64,000 bases of DNA, from contig CALXGN010000001.1 in NCBI GenBank assembly GCA_944387865.1, positions 186,001 through 250,000 on the forward strand, written 5' to 3'. Both the position numbers and the translations under genes were made by a program. Positions 17,525 through 26,084 of the stretch are shown one piece after another. A model generated the notes under the pieces. That model made no database searches. It had not been told where the DNA came from and was given only the letters and a program-made list of their open reading frames with translations. Positions within the stretch are counted from its first letter, which is position 1; every line of letters starts with the position of its first letter. This stretch comes from Scatomorpha stercorigallinarum. Its GTDB lineage: Bacteria; Bacillota; Clostridia; Oscillospirales; Oscillospiraceae.

Positions 17525-17590
17525 CTATAAAAAACATTTATAGATGATAACACATTTGTATTTCACATTCAAGACTTAACGTGCTATAAA
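17525..17590 (+). promoter_or_regulatory. marR operon promoter and adjacent inverted repeat
   Basis: TTCACA (17562-17567) and TATAAA (17585-17590) are 17 bases apart, a good sigma-A type promoter about 50 bases before the marR ATG. CTATAAA-N5-TTTATAG at 17525-17543 is a 7-bp inverted repeat between the two divergent regulators and may be an operator of one of them. Confidence 0.6.
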
Positions 17591-17639
17591 TATCAACGTC
17601 CAAATAGTTAACATCTAAAGGAAGGGGGTAAACGCTCTG

Positions 17640-18095
17640 ATGGATGTTGACCTTGGCGAAATGATCAGGGACAACCGGTACATCAGCTATCAGCTCTGCA
17701 CACGGGGCGACAGGGCCCTCGCCGAGCAGGGGCTGACGGGCGTACAGGCGTCCGTCCTGCTGCACATCCTGGAAAACTCGCAGGGCGAGACTTCGCTCAC
17801 AGACCTGCACAGGGAAATGGGCTATTCCATGTCCGCGGCCTCGACGATGGTCAAGCGCCTGCGGGAAAAGGGCTTCGTCAGCGTGGAGCCCAGCGCGCTC
17901 GACGAGCGGCGCAAGCTCCTGCGCGTAACGGAAAAGGGCGAGCACGTGCGCGACATGATGGACGCCATGCTCAAGGACCTGCCGGGCCAGCTCTTCCGCG
18001 GCTTTACGGAGGACGAGATCGTCACCTTCTGCCGCCTGCAGAAAAAAATGCTGAAAAACCTTTCGTCCCCTGAGGACAGCAATCTGGAGGGATAA
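17640..18095 (+). CDS. MarR family transcriptional regulator
   Basis: A 151-residue winged-helix protein. The recognition region is TSLTDLHREMGYSMSAASTMVKRLREKGFVSVEPSALDERRKLLRVTEKG (about residues 51-100 in all), with the DERR wing typical of MarR. It begins after GGAAGGGGG, ends 5 bases before the ABC exporter genes and very likely autoregulates this operon in response to a compound the exporter handles. Confidence 0.93.
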   Translation: MDVDLGEMIRDNRYISYQLCTRGDRALAEQGLTGVQASVLLHILENSQGETSLTDLHREMGYSMSAASTMVKRLREKGFVSVEPSALDERRKLLRVTEKGEHVRDMMDAMLKDLPGQLFRGFTEDEIVTFCRLQKKMLKNLSSPEDSNLEG

Positions 18096-18100
18096 AAACT

Positions 18101-19840
18101 TTGAAACTCGTTCTGAAACAGGCGGGAAAATACGGCAAAGACGCCTTTATCACCATGGGTCTCACTGCCGGCGAGGTGCTGCTGGAGATACTCATGCCCT
18201 TCATCACCGCCATCATCATCGACGACGGCCTGCAGGCGTCCGACCTTTCCGTCGTCGTGCGCTACGGCATACTGATGGTCGCCATGGCCATCGTATCGCT
18301 GGGCTTCGGCGCCCTGGCCGGCCGTTTCGCCGCCAAGTCGTCCACCGGCTTCGCGGCCAACCTGCGCGAGGCCATATACAATAACGTACAGACCTTTTCC
18401 TTCTCCAACATCGACAAGTTCTCCGTCCCCGGCCTTGTCACCCGCATGACGACGGACATCACCAACGTCCAGTGGGCGTACATGATGTGCACGCGTATGG
18501 CCGTGCGCGCGCCGCTGAACCTCATCTTCAGCTTCGTCATGTGCCTTATCATCTGCCCGCACATCGCCCCCACGTTCGCCATCGCGGCTGTGTTCCTGGT
18601 GGCCGTCCTGGGCAGCATCATGGTCGTCACCATCCGCATCTTCAACAAGATGTTCGACGGCTATGACGACCTGAACGCCAGCGTGCAGGAGAACGTCTCC
18701 GCCATCCGCGTGGTGAAGGCCTTCGTGCGCGAGGGTTATGAGGACAAGAAGTTCTCCAAGGCCAGCACCCGGCTCTACAAGCTGGCCGTCAAGGCCGAGA
18801 GTCTGCTCGCCTTCAACAACCCGGCCATGATGCTCTCCGTCTATTTCTGCATCATCATGGTCAGCTGGATGGGCGCGGAGCTCATCGTCGGCGGCAGCCT
18901 TACGACGGGCGACCTCACCAGCCTCTTCAGCTACATCATGAGCCTGCTGATGAGCCTGATGATGCTCTCCATGCTGGTGGTCATGATCACCATGTCCCTC
19001 GCCAGCGTGCGCCGTATCAGCGAGGTCCTGCGCGAGAAGCCGGACCTGCACGACCCGGACGACCCCGTCTACGAGGTCCCCAACGGCTCCATCGACTTCG
19101 ACAACGTCAACTTCTCCTATAAGCACGGCAGCGGCAAGAACGCCCTCTCGGACGTGGACCTGCACATCAGGTCCGGCGAGACCATCGGCGTCATCGGCGG
19201 CACCGGCGCGGGCAAGTCGAGCCTTGTCAACCTCATCTGCCGCCTCTACGATGTGGACAGCGGCGACGTGAAGGTGGGGGGCATCGACGTGCGCCAGTAC
19301 GACATGGAGGCGCTGCGCAACCAGGTGGCTGTCGTGCTGCAGAAGAACACCCTCTTCACCGGCACGATACTGGAAAACCTCCGCTGGGGCAACGAGAACG
19401 CCACGCTTGAAGAGTGCAAAGCCGCATGTCAGGCCGCCTGCGCCGACGAGTTCATCGACCGCTTCCCGGACGGCTATGACACGCGCATCGAGCGCGGCGG
19501 CAACAACGTCTCCGGCGGCCAGAAGCAGCGCCTGTGCATCGCCCGCGCGCTGCTGAAAAAGCCGAAGGTGCTGATACTTGACGACTCCACCAGCGCCGTC
19601 GATACGGCCACGGACGCCAGGATACGCGCGGCCTTCCGCCAGACCATCCCCGGCACTACCAAGATCATCATCGCCCAGCGCATCTCCAGCGTGCAGGACG
19701 CCGACCGCATCCTCGTCCTCGACGACGGCAGGATCGACGCTTTCGACACGCACGAGAACCTGCTGAAGTCGAACGCCATCTATCAGGACATCTACGAGAG
19801 CCAGATCAAGGGCGGCGGCGACTTCGACCAGCCGGCCTGA
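18101..19840 (+). CDS. ABC exporter half-transporter, subunit with degenerate catalytic site
   Basis: A 579-residue fusion of six membrane helices and a nucleotide-binding domain. Walker A is GGTGAGKSS, the signature VSGGQ, and Walker B reads VLILDDSTSAVD, with Asp where the catalytic Glu normally stands. This is the hallmark of the non-catalytic partner of heterodimeric exporters such as TM287/288 and BmrCD. The start is TTG. Its partner follows 18 bases later. Likely a drug or lipid exporter under MarR control. Confidence 0.93.
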   Translation: MKLVLKQAGKYGKDAFITMGLTAGEVLLEILMPFITAIIIDDGLQASDLSVVVRYGILMVAMAIVSLGFGALAGRFAAKSSTGFAANLREAIYNNVQTFSFSNIDKFSVPGLVTRMTTDITNVQWAYMMCTRMAVRAPLNLIFSFVMCLIICPHIAPTFAIAAVFLVAVLGSIMVVTIRIFNKMFDGYDDLNASVQENVSAIRVVKAFVREGYEDKKFSKASTRLYKLAVKAESLLAFNNPAMMLSVYFCIIMVSWMGAELIVGGSLTTGDLTSLFSYIMSLLMSLMMLSMLVVMITMSLASVRRISEVLREKPDLHDPDDPVYEVPNGSIDFDNVNFSYKHGSGKNALSDVDLHIRSGETIGVIGGTGAGKSSLVNLICRLYDVDSGDVKVGGIDVRQYDMEALRNQVAVVLQKNTLFTGTILENLRWGNENATLEECKAACQAACADEFIDRFPDGYDTRIERGGNNVSGGQKQRLCIARALLKKPKVLILDDSTSAVDTATDARIRAAFRQTIPGTTKIIIAQRISSVQDADRILVLDDGRIDAFDTHENLLKSNAIYQDIYESQIKGGGDFDQPA

Positions 19841-19858
19841 AAGGAGGAGTAGGCTTTT

Positions 19859-21775
19859 ATGGATCAGAAAAAGGGCCGCCGCGGCCATCTCAAGAGCTCC
19901 ATGCCCCTGCTCGGCCGCGTGGTAAAATACATGCTCGCGCACTACAAGTGGGTCTTTGCCCTCGTCATCGTGTGCATACTGATAAACGCCGTCACCAGCG
20001 TCATCGGCGCCACCTTCCCGCAGACGCTCGTTGACGATTACATCGAGCCCATGCTCAACACGGGCGCGGACCTCTTCCCCGAGCTGCTGAACGACATCAT
20101 CCGCCTCATCTGCATCATGGGCGCGGGCGTGCTCGCCGCCTATTGCTACAGCCGCCTGATGGTCAACGTCAGCCAGGGCACCATGCTGCTGCTGCGTAAC
20201 GACCTGTTCAGCAAGATGGAGTCCCTGCCCATCAAGTACTTCGACACCCACGCCCACGGCGACATCATGTCGGTGTACACCAACGATATCGACACGCTGC
20301 GCCAGCTCATCAGCCAGACCATCCCCCAGACCATCAACTCCAGCATCACCATGATCGCCACCTTCATCACCATGCTGGTGCTGAACCCGGCGCTCACCGT
20401 CATCAGCCTGCTGACCGCCCTGCTGATGCTCTTTGTCACCAGCAAGTTCACCAAGTTCTCCGCCAAGTACTATATCAAGCAGCAGCAGGACCTGGGCGCC
20501 GTGGACGGCTACATCGAGGAGATGATGGACGGCCAGAAGGTCGTCAAGGTGTTCTGCCACGAGGAGGAGGCCAAGGCCGGATTCCGCAAGGTCAACGAGG
20601 AGCTGCGCGAGAGCGGCTGCATGGCCAACACCTTCGCCAACTTGCTGATGCCCGTCAACGCCAACATCGGCTGGCTGAGCTACGCCGTGGTGGCCATCGT
20701 CGGCGCCATCCTCGCCATCAACGGCCTCGCCGGCGTCACGGTGGGCACGGTCGTCACCTTCGTCGGCCTCAACAAGAGCTTCACCCAGCCCATCAGCCAG
20801 CTCTCCATGCAGATCAACTTCGTCGTCACCGCCGCCGCCGGCGCGCAGCGCGTTTTCGACCTGATGGACCAGGAGCCGGAGAAGGACGAGGGCTATGTCG
20901 AACTCGTCAACGCCAGGGAGGGCGAGGGCGACGAGATCTATGAGACCGAGGAGCGCACCAACGTCTGGGCCTGGAAGCACCCGCACAAGGCGGACGGCAC
21001 CGTCACCTATACCAAGCTGCGCGGCCAGGTCGTTTTCGACCACGTGGACTTCGGCTACGACGAGGATAAGCTCGTGCTGCACGACATCAGCATGTGGGCC
21101 AAGCCCGGGCAGAAGATCGCCTTCGTCGGCGCCACCGGCGCGGGCAAGACGACCATCACCAACCTCATCAACCGCTTCTACGACATCGCCGACGGCAAGA
21201 TACGCTACGACGGCATCAACATCAACAAGATCAAGAAGCAGGACCTGCGCCGCTCCCTGGGCATGGTGCTGCAGGATACCCACCTCTTCACCGGCACCGT
21301 GATGGAGAACATCCGCTACGGCAACCTGGACGCGACTGACGAGGAGTGCATCGCCGCCGCCACCCTGGCCAACGCCGACGGCTTCATCCGCCGCCTGCCG
21401 GACGGCTATCAGACCATGCTCACAGGCGACGGCGCCAACCTCTCGCAGGGCCAGCGGCAGCTCATTGCCATAGCCCGTGCCGCGGTTGCGGATCCCCCGG
21501 TGCTGATACTCGACGAGGCCACCAGCTCCATCGACACCCGCACGGAAAAGCTCGTGCAGGGCGGCATGGACGCGCTGATGACCGGCCGCACGACCTTCGT
21601 CATCGCGCACCGCCTCTCCACCGTCCGCAACGCGGACTGCATCATGGTCATGGAGCTGGGCCGCATCATCGAGCGCGGCACACACGACGAGCTCATCGAA
21701 AAGCAGGGCAAATACTACCAGCTCTACACCGGCTCCGCCCCCAAGCAGCAGAGCGAGGAGACGCCGGCCGTATAA
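19859..21775 (+). CDS. ABC exporter half-transporter, catalytic partner
   Basis: A 638-residue half-transporter with six membrane helices and a nucleotide-binding domain. Walker A is GATGAGKTT and Walker B VLILDEATSSID has the catalytic Glu, while the signature is LSQGQ instead of LSGGQ; together with the first subunit this gives one active and one degenerate ATP site. A hydrophilic insertion of about 50 residues (near 345-395, rich in Glu) links the membrane and ATPase domains, as in TM288-type subunits. AAAGGAGG precedes the ATG. A terminator follows directly. Confidence 0.94.
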   Translation: MDQKKGRRGHLKSSMPLLGRVVKYMLAHYKWVFALVIVCILINAVTSVIGATFPQTLVDDYIEPMLNTGADLFPELLNDIIRLICIMGAGVLAAYCYSRLMVNVSQGTMLLLRNDLFSKMESLPIKYFDTHAHGDIMSVYTNDIDTLRQLISQTIPQTINSSITMIATFITMLVLNPALTVISLLTALLMLFVTSKFTKFSAKYYIKQQQDLGAVDGYIEEMMDGQKVVKVFCHEEEAKAGFRKVNEELRESGCMANTFANLLMPVNANIGWLSYAVVAIVGAILAINGLAGVTVGTVVTFVGLNKSFTQPISQLSMQINFVVTAAAGAQRVFDLMDQEPEKDEGYVELVNAREGEGDEIYETEERTNVWAWKHPHKADGTVTYTKLRGQVVFDHVDFGYDEDKLVLHDISMWAKPGQKIAFVGATGAGKTTITNLINRFYDIADGKIRYDGININKIKKQDLRRSLGMVLQDTHLFTGTVMENIRYGNLDATDEECIAAATLANADGFIRRLPDGYQTMLTGDGANLSQGQRQLIAIARAAVADPPVLILDEATSSIDTRTEKLVQGGMDALMTGRTTFVIAHRLSTVRNADCIMVMELGRIIERGTHDELIEKQGKYYQLYTGSAPKQQSEETPAV

Positions 21776-21784
21776 ACCCCACAT

Positions 21785-21822
21785 AAAAAGATCTCCCCCG
21801 GGCCTCCGGGGGAGATCTTTTT
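21785..21822. terminator. bidirectional intrinsic terminator
   Basis: A near-symmetric hairpin: AAAAAGATCTCCCCCGG pairs with its inverse ending in TTTTT, so T-runs follow on both strands. It separates the plus-strand exporter genes from the minus-strand activase gene, whose stop is 11 bases away. Confidence 0.95.
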
Positions 21823-21832
21823 ATGGCCTTTT

Positions 21833-22573
21833 TTACTTATAGGACACCGTCGTTATGCCGTACGAGGCGGCTTTCTTCGACCAGTCCTCGATCTGCTCCT
21901 TGCTGGGCGTGGCGAAGCCCTCGTCGGGCAGGGCCATCCCCAGCTGCTTGTACTTGGTCTCGCCGTAGCGGTGATAGGGCAGGAACTCCAGCCTGGCCTT
22001 CAGCCCATGGTCGCGGAAGAATTTAAAGGCGCCCTCCATCGCCGCGTCGTCGCAGTTCACGCCGATGATGGACGGGATGCGCACGACCATCGGCACGCCC
22101 AGGCGGTCCGTCCTGACGATGTTCTCCAGGATGCGCGCGTTGTCCACGCCCGTGAAGAAGCGGTGCCGCTCGGGGTCGATGTGCTTGAGGTCCATGAAGA
22201 TGGTGTCCATCTTGCGCAGCACCGGCTCCACCGTGTCAAAATCAAACTGCCCGCAGGTCTCGATGGCCAGCGAAAAGCCCTCGTCATAGAGCTCGTCCAC
22301 CATTTCCCGCAGGAATTCCGGCTGGGCGGTGGCCTCGCCGCCGGAGAAGGTCACTCCCCCGCCCGACTGGCGGTAGAAAATGGCCTGGTGCCGCAGCTCG
22401 CTCAGCACCTCCTCCGTCTCCACGTAGCGGGTCATGGGGTTACGCATCGTCTGCCCCTCCGGGTTGGAGCACCAGGCGCAGCGCAGCGGGCAGCCCGCCA
22501 TAAAGACGATGGTGCGTATGCCCTCCCCGTCGTTTACCGAGAAATGCTGAAGCTGCATGATATAGCCGCCCAT
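21833..22573 (-). CDS. glycyl radical enzyme activase (PflA-like radical SAM)
   Basis: A 246-residue radical SAM protein with the activase motif GCPLRCAWCSNPEG (C-x3-C-x2-C near residue 30) and downstream blocks TFSGGEATAQPEFL and MDLKHIDPERH. It should install the glycyl radical on the enzyme at 23499-25871, two genes upstream. Its size is that of the minimal pyruvate formate-lyase type; it lacks the extra ferredoxin-like insertion found in most activases of dehydratase-type glycyl radical enzymes. A G/C-only hairpin lies between it and the hydrolase gene. Confidence 0.9.
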   Translation of the reverse strand: MGGYIMQLQHFSVNDGEGIRTIVFMAGCPLRCAWCSNPEGQTMRNPMTRYVETEEVLSELRHQAIFYRQSGGGVTFSGGEATAQPEFLREMVDELYDEGFSLAIETCGQFDFDTVEPVLRKMDTIFMDLKHIDPERHRFFTGVDNARILENIVRTDRLGVPMVVRIPSIIGVNCDDAAMEGAFKFFRDHGLKARLEFLPYHRYGETKYKQLGMALPDEGFATPSKEQIEDWSKKAASYGITTVSYK

Positions 22574-22610
22574 GTCCGTCTTTCTCCTCTCTTTTTTACG
22601 TAATATGAAA

Positions 22611-22634
22611 GCCGGGGGCGGGCCCGCCCCCGGC
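22611..22634. promoter_or_regulatory. 24-bp perfect palindromic hairpin between hydrolase and activase genes
   Basis: GCCGGGGGCGGG followed by its exact complement forms a very strong hairpin 25 bases after the hydrolase stop. The minus-strand tail (TTTCATATT) is only weakly T-rich, so partial termination or an RNA-processing barrier that lowers activase expression is more likely than full termination. Confidence 0.6.
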
Positions 22635-22659
22635 TCCGTTCATGCCATTTGCACAGTGA

Positions 22660-23475
22660 TCAGCACTTTTTGAGGAAGTCCGCCAGTATTGCATTGAATT
22701 TTTCCGGGTACTCCCAAAACGCCATGTGCCCTCCCAGGACGTGCAGCCTGGTATTTGGGCAGAGCTCCTGCATGTATGGAACAGCGACGTCCTGCCAGTG
22801 TTCAGCGATCATGAACTCGGAGTGGCAGCTCGGGCAGGCGTCCACCGCCTTTGCCTCTTCGCGGTAATCGCCGGTGACGCCGATGGCGTACTCGGAGCAG
22901 GCCAGATAATAGGGCATGCGGGAGCAGTCCATAATGAAGGCCATCTCCTCATCGCTCAGCTCCTTCTGTATCATCACCTCGCGCGTGTAGCCCTCCAGCA
23001 CTTCGCGGAAGCCCTCCGGCGTGCGCACGGCCTGTACCGTATCGCAGAGGTTCTGGATGCTGTCCTCGACCCAGTCGCCCTCGTTCGGGCTCATGGCCTT
23101 GGGCGACATGTCTATGTTGAAAACGCCCTTTATATCGCCAAGTCCCATTTCGCGTACGACGCCCCAGGTCTCATATGCGCCGAAGGACCAGCCGACGAGG
23201 ATGATATCCTTCAGCCCCAGGTTTTTTATCAATCTCACGATGTCCTGCGCGTGCGTCGTATGGTCAACGCCGACGGCAGTCATCGTGGAGCGCCCGTGTG
23301 CGCGGGGATCTATGGCTATCACGCGATACTCGGATGAAAAACGCTCGATCTGGTGCTCAAACACATCCGCCGAGAACGTCCAGCCGGGGACAAAGATGAC
23401 CGGCTGCCCAACGCCGTAGTCGTAATAGTGTATCTCCACTCCGGGAGCAGTCTCAAAGAACTTGCCTTTCAGCAT
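22660..23475 (-). CDS. alpha/beta hydrolase
   Basis: A 271-residue alpha/beta-fold hydrolase. The nucleophile elbow is GWSFG (Ser97), an oxyanion region is near VPGWTF (29-34), RAHGRS follows strand 4, and the catalytic His is in GGHMAFWEYP (His250). It has no signal peptide, so it is cytoplasmic. It starts 23 bases after the glycyl radical enzyme with an AGGAGGAG site, so it probably acts on the same compound, for example an ester or C-C hydrolase step. The substrate is unknown. Confidence 0.88.
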   Translation of the reverse strand: MLKGKFFETAPGVEIHYYDYGVGQPVIFVPGWTFSADVFEHQIERFSSEYRVIAIDPRAHGRSTMTAVGVDHTTHAQDIVRLIKNLGLKDIILVGWSFGAYETWGVVREMGLGDIKGVFNIDMSPKAMSPNEGDWVEDSIQNLCDTVQAVRTPEGFREVLEGYTREVMIQKELSDEEMAFIMDCSRMPYYLACSEYAIGVTGDYREEAKAVDACPSCHSEFMIAEHWQDVAVPYMQELCPNTRLHVLGGHMAFWEYPEKFNAILADFLKKC

Positions 23476-23498
23476 AAGTGCTCCTCCTGTCGTGCGGT

Positions 23499-25871
23499 TT
23501 AAAATCCCGTGTGCTCGGTACGGGCGATGATGGCGTCCTGCATGGACTTGGAGAGGTTGACGAACTGGGTGGAGTAGCCGGCCACGCGCACCAGCAGGTC
23601 CTTGTAGTTCTCCGGGTGCTTCTGCGCGTCGCGCAGCGTCTCGGAGGAGATGCAGTTGAACTGCACGTGGAAGGCGCCCAGGGAGAACAGCGTCTGTATC
23701 ATGGCGCCCAGGTTGGCCTGGCCGCGCTTGGTGGCGACGAGGTTGGGATCCAGGCGCAGGTTGAGCAGCGTGCCGCCGGAGTGTACCTCCTGGTTGACCT
23801 TGGTGGTGGAACGCATGGCGGCCAGCGGAGTGGACTTGTCGGTGCCGACATAGGGGCTCACGCCCTCGCTGGAGGGGTCGCCGTTCTTGCGGCCGCAGGG
23901 CGTGGCGCCCAGCACGCGGCCCATGGGGATGTAGTTGGAAATGCCCATGAAGGCGGTGGTGAAGGGGTTGCCGAACACGTCCTTGTACTGGTGCACTTCG
24001 TGGTAGTAGTGGTTGGCCACCTTGGTGGCGATGTCGTCCACATAGTCGTCGTCGTTGCCGTACTTGGGGCAGTCCTGCGCCTTGGCGCGCAGCTCCTCAT
24101 AGCCCTCCCAGTTGGCCTGCAGGGCCTTGACGAGCGTATCCATGGTGCAGACCTTGTCCTCGAACACCAGCTTCTTCACCGCGGCCAGCGAGTTGGCCAC
24201 GACGGCGAGGCCGATGCCGGTGATGACGGGGCCGACGTTGTATTTCGCGCCGCCCTGGCTGAGGTCCTTGCCCACCTCCATGCAATGCTCGTTGCAGCTC
24301 GAGAGGAACGGCCTCGGCACCATCTCCTTGTGCAGGCGCTGGGCGGTGAGCAGGCTGATGACCGCGTGGCGGCAGAGGTTGTCGAACTGGCGGAAGAAGG
24401 CGCCCTCCACCTCTTCATAGGAGCCGAACTCGGCGGCGGGCTTCTCGTCGAGGCCCATCATCTCGCCGGTGATCAGCGAATGGCCCTGGTTGAGGGCGTA
24501 CTCCAGCGCGGAGCCGAAGTTGAGGTTGGCGGCGGAGGTCCACTCGCCGGTCTTGCGGAAATGCGGCACGACGCAGCCGCAGTTGTTCCAGTCGCGGGCG
24601 TCGTCCGGCTCGTAGCCGAGGTTTATCAGCATCTGATAGCCCACCGAGTCGCTGTGTATGGCCGGGAAGCCGGTGCCCTTGCTCACCAGATGGGTGACGG
24701 CGTCGAGGAACTCCTTCGGGCAGTCGGCGTGGATGCGGACGGAGAGGCCCGGCTGGTGGCTCTTGACCTCTTCGGTGGCCTTCAGGGCCATGTAGGACAC
24801 GGGGTTGGTGGCGTCCTTGCCGTCGCGCGTGCGGCCGCCGACGGTCAGGTTCTGGAACTGGTTATAGCCGGCAAAGTAGTCGGCGGTGTTGGAGGAGATG
24901 GTCCACACCCACTCGGAGTACTTCAGCCAGAGGGCCTCGATCAGCTCCTGGGCAAAGTCCTCGGTGATGGTGCCTTTGGCCAGGTCGGCCTCGTAGTAGG
25001 GGTCCATGTACTGGTCGAAGCGGCCGGGGTTGAGGGCCAGCGGGTTTTCGGAGAGGATGGCGCCTATCTGCACGAACCAGAGGAACTGGATGGCCTCATA
25101 GAAGCTCTCGGGGGGATTCTCCGGCACGCGGCGGCAGTTTTTGGCGATCACGCGCAGTTCCTCGGCGCGCTTGGGGTCGGCTTCCTCGCCCGCCATGCGC
25201 TCGGCCTCGTCGGCGTAGCGGTTGGCGTAGCGGATGATGCCGCGGGAGGTCCAGAGCGTGGACTCATAGAAGTCGCGCTTCTCCTCGTCCTCAGGGTTCG
25301 CCATGTCGAGCTCGGCGATCTTCTCCTCGGCCTGCCTGATGAGGCCGCCGAAGCCCTTCTTGAAGAGCACGTCCTGATAGTCGGGGGTGATCTCGCCCAC
25401 GGCCTGGCGCCACTTGGAGTCGCTGTCGATGACGCCGGTGTCCACGCCGATGTGTTTGGTGTCCTCCGGCAGGCGGGCCAGGAAGGCCTCCTCCAGGCTC
25501 TTGCCCTTCCAGTAGGGGAAGACCTTCTCGCGCATGAACTTGCGCTGCTCGTCGGTCATCTCATAGGGGTCCTGCGGGCGGCTGGAGAAGGTGTCCATCT
25601 CCCTGTCCACCCACAGCCAGGAGAACTCGGGCGTGAGGATGCCGCACTTGCGGTGCTCGCCGATGGCGCCCACCACCAGCTCGCCGTCAAAGATGTGGAC
25701 GGTCAGCTGGTCGCAGCAGTCATAGAACGCGCGCGCGCGCTGGATGCAGACCGGCAGGCCCTCCGTCTTTTTGTGGGACTCGGTCCAAAGATATGCTCTC
25801 TCGCAGGAGAGGGCGGGTTTGGCGTTTACATAATTCTGGCGGATATTCTCGATGCGCTGGGTGATCATCAA
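23499..25871 (-). CDS. glycyl radical enzyme of unassigned subclass
   Basis: A 790-residue cytoplasmic glycyl radical enzyme. The C-terminal glycyl loop VRVAGYSTQFVNL places the radical at Gly765; the thiyl loop is WNNCGCVVPHFRKTGEW with Cys431 and Cys433. Most dehydratase, decarboxylase and lyase members have C-x-E-P here; this one has C-x-V-P. Pyruvate formate-lyase has two adjacent cysteines; this has CGC. The subclass is therefore open and I do not assign a reaction. It has its own promoter and is followed by a hydrolase and an activase. It is oxygen-sensitive by class. Confidence 0.9.
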   Translation of the reverse strand: MMITQRIENIRQNYVNAKPALSCERAYLWTESHKKTEGLPVCIQRARAFYDCCDQLTVHIFDGELVVGAIGEHRKCGILTPEFSWLWVDREMDTFSSRPQDPYEMTDEQRKFMREKVFPYWKGKSLEEAFLARLPEDTKHIGVDTGVIDSDSKWRQAVGEITPDYQDVLFKKGFGGLIRQAEEKIAELDMANPEDEEKRDFYESTLWTSRGIIRYANRYADEAERMAGEEADPKRAEELRVIAKNCRRVPENPPESFYEAIQFLWFVQIGAILSENPLALNPGRFDQYMDPYYEADLAKGTITEDFAQELIEALWLKYSEWVWTISSNTADYFAGYNQFQNLTVGGRTRDGKDATNPVSYMALKATEEVKSHQPGLSVRIHADCPKEFLDAVTHLVSKGTGFPAIHSDSVGYQMLINLGYEPDDARDWNNCGCVVPHFRKTGEWTSAANLNFGSALEYALNQGHSLITGEMMGLDEKPAAEFGSYEEVEGAFFRQFDNLCRHAVISLLTAQRLHKEMVPRPFLSSCNEHCMEVGKDLSQGGAKYNVGPVITGIGLAVVANSLAAVKKLVFEDKVCTMDTLVKALQANWEGYEELRAKAQDCPKYGNDDDYVDDIATKVANHYYHEVHQYKDVFGNPFTTAFMGISNYIPMGRVLGATPCGRKNGDPSSEGVSPYVGTDKSTPLAAMRSTTKVNQEVHSGGTLLNLRLDPNLVATKRGQANLGAMIQTLFSLGAFHVQFNCISSETLRDAQKHPENYKDLLVRVAGYSTQFVNLSKSMQDAIIARTEHTGF

Positions 25872-25946
25872 AAGTCGCTCCTTTCAATGTGCCGGCAGGC
25901 GGATGTTATGCCGCACCATCTGTGCGTTATATTGTATTCTATCCTG

Positions 25947-25975
25947 ACAATAACACGAATGCCGCCGCCTGTCAA
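25947..25975 (-). promoter_or_regulatory. sigma-A type promoter of the glycyl radical enzyme operon
   Basis: TTGACA (25970-25975) and TATTGT (25947-25952) on the minus strand are 17 bases apart, about 70 bases before the enzyme ATG, which follows AAAGGAG. Confidence 0.8.
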
Positions 25976-25992
25976 CAGCCACACGGGCGTTG

Positions 25993-26012
25993 GGGAAAAA
26001 ATATTTTTTCCC
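25993..26012. promoter_or_regulatory. 20-bp perfect A/T-core palindrome upstream of the glycyl radical enzyme promoter
   Basis: GGGAAAAAATATTTTTTCCC is a perfect palindrome whose near edge is 17 bases upstream of the -35 element. This is a common position for an activator site. It could also be a second hairpin behind the upstream terminator. Confidence 0.5.
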
Positions 26013-26030
26013 GCCCGGACGTTATGACGC

Positions 26031-26067
26031 CCAAAAGGGCATCCACGGTGGGCGGATGTCCTTTTGG
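26031..26067 (-). terminator. terminator after the M20 amidohydrolase
   Basis: CCAAAAGG-CATCC pairs with GGATG-CCTTTTGG around a 9-base loop, 18 bases after the amidohydrolase stop. The T-run lies in the 3' arm of the stem. It makes the amidohydrolase and the glycyl radical enzyme separate units. Confidence 0.65.
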
Positions 26068-26084
26068 ACGTTCGTACTGTCTGC

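Noticed and set aside
17822..21784. Minus-strand open frame of 1320 codons opposite the ABC exporter genes
   Set aside because: His/Asp/Val/Leu-rich translation with no motif; it is the antisense of two genes with clear Walker and signature motifs. Long antisense frames are expected at this GC content.
23499..25871. Calling the glycyl radical enzyme pyruvate formate-lyase
   Set aside because: It lacks the adjacent Cys-Cys pair and is closer in layout to the dehydratase-type members, so pflB would mislead.
23478..26027. Plus-strand open frame of 849 codons opposite the glycyl radical enzyme
   Set aside because: Antisense artefact with Gly/Val/Leu/His bias.
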